DNA from: Macrostomum hystrix
Lineage: Eukaryota; Platyhelminthes; Macrostomidae
Length of the DNA stretch: 64,000 nt
NCBI GenBank assembly: GCA_950097015.1
Contig: CATNEN010000025.1
Span: 5,818,001 to 5,882,000 of the forward strand
Direction: 5' to 3'
A program made the translations under genes and the position numbers. The notes under the pieces were generated by a model. The model saw nothing but the letters and a program-made list of their open reading frames with translations, had not been told where the DNA came from and searched no databases. Positions 23,401 to 36,153 of the stretch are shown one piece after another (position 1 is the stretch's first letter; the number at the start of each line of letters is the position of its first letter).

Positions 23401-26400
23401 TTAATTCTACCCTTGCAGGCGTCTCGGTAGTCAATTTGGGCTTTGTTATAGTCACTCATGACCTCTATGAACTTGCGCGATATTGTGGAGTACTGCAAAA
23501 TTGTTCCCGAGCGAGGCCAGTGATTAGAGATTTGATGGCACAGCTAACTCGACCTTACTAATCAATTAGCACAACGGCTCTGAATTACAGCTATTACTTG
23601 TTCCTTCAGGCCATCGACTGTCTCTACCCCTGTTCCTTCAGGCCATAGATAGTCTGTACCCCTGTTCCTTCAGGCCATAGATAGTCGCTACCCCTGTTCC
23701 TTCAGGCCATAGATAGTCTCTACCCCTGTTCCTTCAGGCCATAGATAGTCCCTACCCCTGTTCCTTCAGGCCATAGATAGTCTCTACCCCTGTTCCTTCA
23801 GGCCATAGATAGTCGCTAACCCTGTTCCTTCAGGCCATAGATAGTCTCTACCCCTGTTCCTTCAGGCCATAGATAGTCTCTACCCCTGTTCCTTCAAGCC
23901 ATAGACAGTCTCTACCCCTGTTTCATGACGCCATAGACAGTCTCTAACCCTGTTTCATGACGCCATAGACAGTCTCTAACCCTGTTTCATGACGCCATAG
24001 ACTGTCTCAAAACATTTTCTTCAAGCCAATTGACTGTCTCTACACTTTTTTCTTTAAATACAACCCGCACTCTAATATTATAGCCATTTGTGAAATACTT
24101 TTGTAGACTTATCTTCCACTTCAATTAAGCTGCTACATAAGCCAGGGACTACTAAATACTAAATAAAGGAGTATTTAGTTGTTCCTGACAAAAGCAAGAG
24201 TTTAGACTTTTGAATAATATTTAACTGGCTTCCTTCCTCAAGAACCTGAAGTAAAAAGCCACAAAAAGACAGCTTTTGCGCCACGTTCCTGTTAACTTTT
24301 TTAAAAGCCAGTTCAAACGAACCCGAAGCCGCTAGAATTAAATGCATCTTCTAACCCAGCAAGTTTTAAACTGCCCTCAATTATTTTTCTGACGGAAAAA
24401 CTACCGATGCATAGACCACATTAACAAATGAGCAAGTAATGCAATACACTGTACGGTTAGTATAGCTGAGAATTATTATAACAATTTTCAAATAAGTTCA
24501 ATAAAAATCTGTCTGTGCCAATCCGAGACTTGTAAAAAAACATTATGAAACTTGAAGACACAGACAGGGCGTGAAATTCAAATACTGAAACATTCATGAA
24601 AATAGATAGAACAATATAGAAAATGACCGTTTATTTAAACCAAAACAAACAACCTCTGCCATTGAGATAAACACCCTGTGTCGTTTTTATAAATACTCTC
24701 TGCCTTTGAGGTAGACACCTCTGCCTCTGAAGTAAACACCTCTGCCTTTGAGGTAGACACCTCTGCCTTTGAGGTAGACACCCTCTGCCTTTGAGTAAGA
24801 CACCCTCTGAATATGAGGTAGGCACCCTCTGCCTTTGAGTAAGACACCCTCTGAATTTGAGGTAGGCACTCTCTGAATTTGAGGTAGACACCCTCTGAAT
24901 TTGAGGTAGACACCCTCTGAATTTGAGGTAGACACCCTCTGCCTTTGAGGTAGACACCTCTGCATTTGAGGTAGACACCCTCTGCCTTTGAGTAAGACAC
25001 CCTCTGAATTTGAGGTAGACACCCTCTGAATTTGAGGTAGACACCCTCTGCCTTTGAGTAAGACACCCTCTGAATTTGAGGTAGACACCCTCTGAATTTG
25101 AGGTAGACACCCTCTGAATTTGAGGTAGACACCCTCTGAATTTGAGGTAGACACCCTCTGAATTTGAGGTAGACACCCTCTGCCTTTGAGGTAGACACCC
25201 TCTGAATTTGTGGTAGACACCCTCTGAATTTGTGGTAGACACCCTCTGAATTTGAGGTAGACACCCTCTGAATTTGTGGTAGACACCCTCTGAATTTGAG
25301 GTAGACACCCTCTGAATTTGTGGTAGACAACCTCTGAATTTGAGGTACTCGTAGATACCCTCTACCATTGAGGTCCGATGGTGAAGGCGGGCATCACAGT
25401 TTTCTATAGTCTATTCAGGGGCATACAATGACAGCGTTTCAGCGTCAATTTAGAAATTTTCAGAAATGGTTTAAAAAATAGATGAAGCATCTGGGCAGCT
25501 GTTTTGTAGAAGACAGCCAGTTTTTTAAAGTAGTAGATAAAAAATGTTGACTAGTACAAAGATCAGATGCGCTTACTGTCCCTAGAATTTTATTAGAAAT
25601 GCAGACAGCCCCGAGTAGTCAATAACTAAACAGTGCGTCAGCTGTGCGCTAAATAAATCAACAGATTTTCACAGTGAGTGAGCCTTGCTCAGCAGTTGAG
25701 GGGGTTAGGGTTGAGAGGCAACACCATCGACTCTAGCTTCGAAATCGCCTAGATCGAATCAGCGGCGAGGCCACATCTGTTTTGCTTGTCGAGAAATGAT
25801 GGCACAAACGCTTCTCTAGCGACCCAAGCGCTTCTTTAAAGGCTTCTCGAACGACTCAAAACACCTCTAACGACTCAAAACGCTTCTTAAATGACTCAAA
25901 ACGCTTCTTTAACGACTGAGAACGCTTCTCTAACGACTCAAAACACCTCTAACGACTCAAAACCCCTCTAACGACTCAAAACTCTTCTTAAGAGACTCAA
26001 AGCGCTTCCTAAATGACTCAAAACGCTTCTTAAATGACTCAAAACGCTTCTTTAACGACTCAAAACGCTTCTTAAATGACTCAAAACGCTTCTTAAAAGA
26101 CTCAAAACGCTTCTCTAACGACTCAAAACCCCTCTAACGACTCAAAACTCTTCTTAAGAGACTCAAAACGCTTCTTAAATGACTCAAAGCGCTTCTTAAA
26201 TGACTCAGCGCTTCTTAAATGACTCAAAGCGCTTCTTAAATGACTCAAAGCGCTTCTTAAATGACTCAAAGCGCTTCCTAAATGACTCAAAACGCTTCTT
26301 AAATGACTCAAAACGCTTCTTTAACGACTGAGAACGCTTTTCTAACGACTGAGAACGCTTCTCTAACGACTCAAAACGCTTCTCTAACGACTCAAAACGC

Positions 26401-29400
26401 TTCTCTAACGACTCAAAACGCTTCTCTAACGACTCAAAACGCTTTTCTAACGAGTCAAAACACTTCTCTAACGACTCAAAACCCCTCTAACGACTCAAAA
26501 CTCTTCTTAAGAGACTCAAAACGCTTCTTAAATGACTCAAAGCGCTTCTTAAATGACTCAAAGCGCTTCTTAAATGACTCAAAGCGCTTCTTAAATGACT
26601 CAAAGCGCTTCCTAAATGACTCAAAACGCTTCTTAAATGACTCAAAACGCTTCTTATATGACTCAAAACGCTTCTTTAACGACTGAGAACGCTTCTCTAA
26701 CGACTCAAAACGCTTCTCTAACGACTCAAAACACTTCTCTAACGAGTCAAAACGCTTTTCTAACGACTCAAAACGCTTCTCTAACGACTCAAAACGCTTC
26801 TCTAACGACTCAAAACGCTTTTCTAACGACTCAAAACGCTTCTCTAACGACTCAAAACGCTTTTCTAACGAGTCAAAACGTTTCTCTAACGACTCAAAAC
26901 GCTTTTCTAACGACTCAAAACGCTTCTCTAACGACTCAAAACGCTTTTCTAACGAGTCAAAACACTTCTCTAACGACTCAAAACGCTTCTCTAACGACTC
27001 AAAACGCTTTTCTAACGACTCAAAACGCTTCTCTAACGACTCAAAACGCTTCTCTAACGACTCAAAACGCTTTTCTAACGACTCAAAACACTTCTCTAAC
27101 GACTCAAAACCCCTCTAACGACTCAAAACTCTTCTTAAGAGACTCAAAACGCTTCTTAAATGACTCAAACGCTTCTTAAATGACTCAAAGCGCTTCTTAA
27201 ATGACTCAAAGCACTTCTTAAATAACTCAAACGCTTCTTAAATGACTCAAAGCACTTCTTAAATGACTCAAACGCTTCTTAAATGACTCAAAGCGCTTCT
27301 TAAATGACTCAAAGCGCTTCTTAAATGACTCAAAGCGCTTCTTAAATGACTCAAAACGCTTCTTAAATAACTCAAACGCTTCTTTAACGACTCAAACGCT
27401 TCTCTAACGATTGAAAAGCTTATGTAAAGCTTCTCTTTAACTATTCGGAGTAGCGTCGTTCAAAACGATACAGAACAACTGAACAACACTGACTGTTACG
27501 CATATATAGCGCAATTATCTTTGTAATATCGTTCATTAAAGTGAATTGAACGCTATTAAAACTACATCTGACGCCAGTATCATACTTATCCAGACGAGAA
27601 ACAGAGTCAGACACAGACAAAAATAAAGAAAAGCTTGTTATCAAAGTCCATTTTTAGCCAGAAGCCAAAACCTAAATTTGGGCACGACTTTGGTTGTCGC
27701 ATTTCACCGGCTTAAAGAAGCTTTCTCGCTAGCAATGCACTTTCCTCCGCTCTGTCATTATCATCATCCTCGTCTTATCTTTAGGATAATTCCGGCATTG
27801 AGTGGACACGAAATAACAGTCCTAAATCGTACGAAGCGTGGGCGTAGCAAGAGGACTGCAAAGCGACTCATATTAGTCAGCCTCGGGTGCAGTGTACAAT
27901 TTAGTTACAAATTGCTGCATAACTGTCGACTCGTAAAGACAGCAGGAGGGGCGAATTTCACTCGATCCTAATGTACTTTCTTGAAGCCATATTTAACCTA
28001 AATCCTGTATCTACGAAACCTTGTGTTTTCTCTAATTCGTGTCACAAATTACATTCATTTTTTTCGTATTCTACCAGCAAATGAGTATTATCAAAAAATG
28101 TGTCTCGTTTGAATCTACGTTTATTTACTTTTTTTATATTTTCCTTTAATCTTTCCTACGAATTTTGTATTTTTAAAACAATTTTTACTCGTCGATTTCC
28201 CAGAATCTCATGCATTATAATCCCAATAACTCTGATTCGATATTCCTCAAACGTAAAACTTCCCTAATCTGACAATCAAATAATTTCGCTTGCTTCCAAC
28301 TGTTCTCAAACAGAGTAGGGAGGGTGGGAAATTGCAATAAGGCCCATATGAAAATAGGTATTCATTAAGTTTTAGTTGATCCGGGGGTTGTGAAAGCACC
28401 TCTACGTCAAATATGTGGCTTATATTGTGTGTGTGTGCTTCTAGTAAATAAATCGGTGAAAAAAATTAGGAAGGAAGCGTAGCAGCAATTCTTCTAGTTG
28501 AAGCGGCTTATCCGCCTGGTGCGGAGTACAATGGTAGGACGGTAGGGGAGCGAGAAAGAGGGAGAGAGGAATGAGAAGAGGAAAGGAAGAAAGAGGAAAT
28601 AAAGTGAGACGAATAAGAATAAGGCATCTAGCTTCTATAGGGCTGAAGGCAGTCTACACAAAAGTGAGCATTGTAAGCACTGGACGAATATAGGCCTTTA
28701 TATAGAAACTATACATAGGAACTATCTTAGAAACTGTGGTCATTTTCTGTACATTACTATGTTTCGTGTTGAATGATTAGGCATAGTTGAGACAGGCAGA
28801 TAAACTATTTTTGCAATGCGAAGAAATGCAACAATTTAATTTAATTGGCATCAAATACGAGACAGGAAATTTGTTAACTTACTCAAGTCGCACCCATTTT
28901 GACAGGTTGAAGGTTGACGGGGACAGGAAAATGAGAGACTGGAATGCAATACTAAATAAAAGTTTCATCCATAATTTTAACGCAAAGTTCAGTATTCAAG
29001 AATGCCATGCATGTCCTAAATTCGATAAAAAGGGGGAGGAAATCATAAGAATGATAAGATAAATAAAAAAGCGAGACGGGTCGACAGGAGAGAGATGAGA
29101 CACAGGAGAGATGAGACACAGGAGAGATGAGACACAGGAGAGATGAGACACAGGAGAGATTAGACACAGGAGAGATGAGACACAGGAGAGATGAGACACA
29201 GGAGAGATGAGACACGGGAGAGATGAGACACAGGAGAGATGAGACACGGGAGAGATGAGACACAGGAGAGATGAGACACAGGAGAGATGAGACACAGGAG
29301 AGATGAGACACAGGAGAGATGAGACACGGGAGAGATGAGACACAGGAGAGATGAGACACGGGAGAGATGAGACACAGGAGAGATGAGACACAGGAGAGAT

Positions 29401-32400
29401 GAGACACAGGAGACATGAGACACAGGAGAGATGAGACACAGGAGAGATGAGACACGGGAGAGATGAGACACAGGAGAGATGAGACACAGGAGACATGAGA
29501 CACAGGAGAGATGAGACACAGGAGAGATGAGACACAGGAGAGATGAGACACGGGAGAGATGAGACACAGGAGAGATGAGACACGGGAGAGATGAGACACA
29601 GGAGAGATGAGACACAGGAGAGATGAGACACAGGAGAGATGAGACACAGGAGAGATGAGACACGGGAGAGATGAGACACAGGAGAGATGAGACACGGGAG
29701 AGATGAGACACAGGAGAGATGAGACACAGGAGAGATGAGACACAGGAGACATGAGACACAGGAGAGATGAGACACAGGAGAGATGAGACACGGGAGAGAT
29801 GAGACACAGGAGAGATGAGACACAGGAGACATGAGACACAGGAGAGATTAGACACAGGAGACATGAGACACAGGAGAGATGAGACACAGGAGAGATGAGA
29901 CACAGGAGAGATGAGACACAGGAGAGATGAGACAGGGGAGAGATGAGACACGGGAGAGATGAGACACGGGAGAGATGAGACACAGGAGGGATGAGACACA
30001 AGAGAGATGAGACAGGGGAGAGATGAGACACAGGAGAGATGAGACACGGGAGAGATGAGACACAGGAGAGATGAGACACAGGAGACATGAGACACAGGAG
30101 AGATGAGACACAGGAGAGATGAGACACAGGAGAGATGAGACACGGGAGGGATGAGACAGGGGAGAGATGAGACACGGGAGAGATGAGACACAGGAGAGAT
30201 GAGACACGGGAGAGATGAGACAGGGGAGAGATGAGACATGGGAGAGATGAGACACGGGAGAGATGAGACACAGGAGAGATGAGACACGGGAGAGATGAGA
30301 CATGGGAGAGATGAGACACGGGAGAGATGAGACAGGGGAGAGATGAGACATGGGAGAGGTGAATGTGCCAGATTTGGGCTGGTGTAAATTATCGTGTCGC
30401 CAGACTAGTGTATACAGTAAAGCTGGCCTAGATACAAGATGAAACAGGTCGATGAAAAAATGATGATGACTGCCGAGGAAATGGCTAGAAAACTGGGACT
30501 GCTCTGCACGCATCTCTTCGACTTGGACATCCGATTAATCCTACCCTAATCTTAACATAGCTATATTACGACCACAGTTTAATTTCAGCCGCTATTCTTA
30601 CGCATCAATCGATATTCGATTTCATAGAAGCTTTCGATTTCAGATTCGATTTTGTAAGCGGGATAGGAGTAATTTTTGAATCGATTTTACAAACCCTGCC
30701 TGAGCATCATTGAATTACTAAAAAAATTGAATACCGAAATAGATAGATATTATTATATATTTCACTGTCAGTGAGAGCAGAACCGTGACACTAAAAAAGT
30801 ACTTTTTTCATCTTCTTTAGCCGAAGTGCGTGGAGAAAGCAAAGAGAGTCTTTCCCAGTTTGCTGCTGCATCGCCAGCTACTATCAGGCCGGCCTCTTTA
30901 AACGACCGGCCTTAAAGCTCTTGGACGAATAGAAGAAAGAGCACTTGAGTTGTAGAAGAATGAGAGAGAGGGAGAGAGGAAGAGAGGGAGAAAGATGGAG
31001 GAGGAAGACAGGGAGGCAGAGAAAAAGTGTTTGAATGCCATAAGGATGGCCTATGCCATACCTCAATGCTTTAGATTGGTAGAATATTGCACAGCCTTAG
31101 CTATAAGTCAATGGTGAAGCAGTGAAATGTGACCAGTTTGAGTTGGGCCAGTCAATCCACCAAACCAGCGAGACAAATTGTGGATGCCGGAATAGGAAAC
31201 TGTTGCGATCTGGAGGCCCAGTGTCACTCATTCCATACCTGATTGCCTTCCCAAACTGTCTCCCTACCTCACCAGCTCGCTCAACCACTGAGTGTGTGTG
31301 TGTGTCTGTGCGGACGCTCGCAAGCTTCAATTACTGATCATTTTACGGGAGGGAATTAATACTTTGGGAAATGAAAATGCTAAATTGGGAATAGCAATCT
31401 GTCGCGGGTAAATAAAAGTGCAAGACTGTGTGGGGGCAGAGACAGGTGGGAGATGGGATGGGAGGAAAAGTATAGAGAGACAGGAGACAGGAAAGGCTTA
31501 CTGCATGCACGAATAGTTATTGGGGCCAAGACTGGGAATCCAACAGAATGTGATTCAAGTTTAGTAAAATATCGCCTATTTCGATGTATCATTTTCGTTC
31601 TGGTAACTTTTTAGAATGGTGACGATTTAACTCGTCATTGGAATTGCGAAACTCCAAATTCCAAATAATTTGAACTTGTAATTCCGAAACTCTGTAGTTC
31701 CGAAACTCTGTAATTCCGAAACTCTGTAATTCCGAAACTCTGTAATTCCGAAACTCTATAATTCCGAAACTCTGTAATTCCGAAACTCTGTAGTTCCGAA
31801 ACTCTGTAATTCCGAAACTCTGTAATTCCGAAACTCTGTAGTTCCGAAACTCTGTAATTCCGAAACTCTGTAATTTCGAAAGTCTGTAATTCCGAAACTC
31901 TTTAATTCCGAAACTCTATAATTCCGAAACTCTGTAATTCCGAAACTCTGTAATTCCGAAACTCTGTAGTTCCGAAGCTCTGTAATTCCGAAACTCTATA
32001 ATTCCGAAACTCTGTAATTCCGAAAGTCTATAATTCCGAAACTCTATAATTCCGAAACTCTGTAATTCCGAAAGTCGGTAATTCCGAAAGTCAACAATGC
32101 CGAAACTCTGTAATTCCGAAACTCTGTAATTCCGAAAGTCTGTAATTCCGAAACTCTTTAATTCCGAAACTCTTTAATTCCGAAAGTCTGTAATTCCGAA
32201 AGTCTGTAAATCCAAAATTCCGAAACTCAGTAATTCCGAAATTCCGAAACTCTGTAATTCCGAAACTCTGTAATTCCGAAAGTCTGTAATTCCGAAACTC
32301 TTTAATTCCGAAAGTCTGTAATTCCGAAAGTCTGTAAATCCAAAATTCCGAAACTCAGTAATTCCGAAATTCCGAAAATCTGTAATTCCGAAAGTCTGTA

Positions 32401-35400
32401 ATTCCGAAACTCTGTAATTCTGAAATTCCGAAACTCAGTAATTCCGAAATTCCGAAAATCTGTAATTCCGAAAGTCTGTAAATCCGAAATTCCAAAACTC
32501 TGTAATTCCGAAACTTTATGATTTTGAAATTCTACAAACTGTTAAACTCTTTAAATTTCGAATACCAATACCGAATCTAGTGAATTCCACTTCCCGTTCT
32601 GAAGGAAAGATGTTCAAAGCACGAAAATATTTAGTTTTTCTCGGTTTATTTAGTTAAAAACAACCGCTGAGGAGGATGCATACAAGTGTGAGTGCTAAAC
32701 TGCAAAATCCCCCGGAACTATTAGTTAAAAAGTCTAGAACACTGAGTCGTCTCATTAACCAAAACAGAAAAAAATTGACGAGTCAGAATTGAGAAGGCGC
32801 TCAGTGAAGCAAAAGTAGAACTCATTTCTCTAAATAATTAATCAATACACACACAAGGCGAGCAAAGCCGCGGGGGTGTCTTGGGTCCTTTCTGCCCAAC
32901 GATGCGAACGAGAAGCTAAAGAGGGCGAGGGGCGACAGGCGAGGGCGAGACTACTGCATAGTCCATGTGGGAGATGAAAACTGCCGGTAGAAAATTATTC
33001 TAGCTGGCCTGTATTGGCAATTATAGCGTGAAAATTCACTGACTATCTCTGCTACTGCTAGGGTGAATATAGACCCAGTACTAATATAACCAAAAACTAA
33101 CATTATTACTAGTGCTATTGCATGTGTTTAATAACTAGCTAGCAGGACTCAATCAAAAACTCTATCTAGCAACTCTATCTAGAAGTTCCCATCACACTTT
33201 CAGCCTACAAACTTTGCATGCGTTTGAGCGGATTATTGGGGAGAACTTAAAAATCTGCATGGCTGTCAAAACCCGAAACTTTAAAATCTGCATGGTTGTC
33301 AAAACCCGAAACTTTAAAATCTGCATTGGCTGTCAAAACCCGAAACTTTAAAATCTGCATGGCTGTCAAAACCCGAAACTTTAAAATCTGCATGGCTGTC
33401 AAAACCCGAAACTTTAAAATCTGCATTGGCTGTCAAAACCCGAAACTTTAAAATCTGCATGGCTCAAAACCCGAAACCGTATGCAAATTAAAAAAAACAA
33501 ATAAAAAACATTTATAAGCCAAAGAGTTTTTTTATTCCGAATTGAAAGTATAAAACTTGACTAGTTTCGACAAAAAATTAGCATCAGGAGTTAAAGCAAA
33601 GATTGAAGCAGCACTTTTTGCCATGTCATTAGAATCAGAATTTTTTCGTCAACCAATTTTTTTTCAGTGTAGCAATGAGAATCTAAATCGAAAATCGAAA
33701 CCATCAGATTTGGCATCGACTCAATGGAAAAAATGATCAGGGGGGTTTCGGGATGCCGCTAACAGGGCTGCATGTCATTTGTGACACACCTTGGGCATAA
33801 ATTCGCAATTTCAATAGCAGAAGGTTGTCAAGTTTGATTTTAACAAAGAAATCAATTGTCTCAAGGACACGTCAGTTGATGTTAAATGAGTGAGGATAGG
33901 GGGAGGGGGGAATTAAAGATGTCGGGAAAGAATGAAACAGATTCTCATGTTCCCTATCCAGTGTTTTTTGTGAGGAGCAATAGGCAGAGAAGAATGAGAA
34001 TGAACACTAGACCTCGCTTGATTAATTAGTTGAGAGATGGAGAGAATGAGAGAGGAAGAGAGGGCCGCACCAGAGACGTCCATGGCCGCACTTTGCAATT
34101 GGATATGACGGATGCTCCGGGTGAGAGCTGTGTGTGTGCTCAGGGGGGGGCGGTGCGGCCTAGGTAGAGAGGCTGCGGCAGGGGGGGCAAAGCTCGCGGA
34201 AGAAGAAGGCGGATAGAAGAGCACAAGACAGAGAACGGCGGGTGGCCAGGCCGAGAGGAAGTTTTAGCATGGGGGGAGGCGGATTAGCGGAGGCTTAAAA
34301 CTCTGCAACTATGCAACGGGGCCGCATAGGTTAGCATTGGGATCCTGTCTGGGGGGATCAAGGACACGCGGCTCTAGCACAACACTGGATAAAAGCGTGG
34401 AGAACAGGATGATGAAGGGGAAGATGGGGGGCAGAGGGGAAACTGGATCACCTCTGGGAGATGCTAATTACGGCCAGACCGTGTTGCTGGGCTTGGAGAA
34501 GAAAGTTTTTTAGACGACGCAGAGGAATTTGGAATGAGGAGAGAGAGAGACAGGGAATGGAAGAAAAAAGTGATTAAATGCGGATTAAAAAGCACTTATT
34601 TGCATGTCATAATATGAGCATTGATAGAGTAATATAATTGTATGACTATTTTGTTTAGCCTTAGGATTGGCACAACTTTTCTGGCATTTCATTTCTATTT
34701 GATTAAATAAAAGTACATTAAAGCATTAATTTTTCCGTCATCAGTACTAATTTAGACAATCAGTTAGACTTACCTGAGTCTTGCGAATACGCAGATCAGC
34801 TGACGACTTATTGCTGGTCTCTTCTTGTTCAATGTTCTGCTCGATTACTGCAAATAATTTGGCGACAGACATGCACGATTGATATTATCATGCTTTCATA
34901 TCAATTTAAATGGCATGGCCTAACTTCTAGGTATCCTAGGACGTCAGTGATTCCCAGACATATCCACTATGTGAACGATGTGTACATTACTTAAAGCAGT
35001 ACCAGATAAAAGTATATTCCGGTGTCTAAAGTCGCTTTCCAAATGTTTTTAGTTTACATTTGAAATTGCTTTACAGGATTGTCAAGAAGGGACAGAAATG
35101 ACAATAAAACGTTTGGACACGAGAGACGTTTGAGTCGTTCAAGAAGATTTTGAGTCGTTACTCGTGAAGATTCGCTTTGAGTCGGTAGAGATTCACTTTG
35201 AGTCGTTAGAGATTCGCTTTGAGTCGTTAGAGATTCGCTTTGAGTCGTTAGAGATTCGCTTTGAGTCGTTAGAGATTCGCTTTGAGTCGTTAGAGATTCG
35301 CTTTGAGTCGTTAAAGATTCGCTTTGAGTCGTTAGAGATTCGCTTTGAGTCGTTAGAGATTCGCTTTGAGTCGTTAGAGATTCGCTTTGAGTCGTTAAAG

Positions 35401-36106
35401 ATTCGCTTTGAATCGTTAGAGATTCGCTTTAAGTCGTTAGAGATTCGCTTTGAGTCGTTAGAGATTCGCTTTGAGTCGTTAGAGATTCGCTTTAAGTCGT
35501 TAGAGATTCGCTTTGAATCATTAGAGATTCGCTTTGAGTCGTTAGAGATTCGCTTTGAGTCGTTAGAGATTCGCTTTAAGTCGTTAGAGATTCGCTTTGA
35601 GTCGTTAGAGATTCGCTTTGAGTCGTTAGAGATTCGCTTAAAGTCGTTAGAGATTCGCTTTGAATCGTTAGAGATTCGCTTTGAGTCGTTAGAGATTCGC
35701 TTTGAGTCGTTAGAGATTCGCTTTAAGTCGTTAGAGATTCGCTTTGAATCATTAGAGATTCGCTTTGAGTCGTTAGAGATTCGCTTTGAGTCGTTAGAGA
35801 TTCGCTTTAAGTCGTTAGAGATTCGCTTTGAGTCGTTAGAGATTCGCTTAAAGTCGTTAGAGATTCGCTTTGAGTCGTTAGAGATTCGCTTTGAGTCGTT
35901 AGAGATTCGCTTTGAGTGGTTAGAGAAACAAGAAAAAGTACTATTCATAAATAAAAATACTTTTTAAAAGGATAACAGAAAAAGTCTGTCTGTCTTGTCT
36001 GATTTATTTTTCTCTCTCGCCCTCTATCGCAAGCCAACTAAAAAATGATTGATCTGCTTCGGTAGCTGGCTGTGTGAGCTTTAAACACGGTTTAAAGTGC
36101 GACTCA

Positions 36107-36153
<47 letters not shown>

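Noticed and set aside
24631-25368. Minus-strand frames up to 245 codons
   Set aside because: A 22-bp minisatellite read in three phases; no gene features.
25800-27425. CRISPR-like array
   Set aside because: Units are tandem without unique spacers, and the setting is a eukaryotic intron; this is a minisatellite.
28952-30513. Open frames of 221 to 455 codons on the minus strand rich in Ser, Leu, Val and Cys
   Set aside because: They are translations of a 16-bp tandem repeat that has no stop in any frame, overlapping one another; they lie in a syntaxin-1 intron.
35164-35967. Open frames of about 250-267 codons on both strands
   Set aside because: A 21-bp tandem repeat read in frame; the same DNA is open on both strands, and there is no start context or homology.
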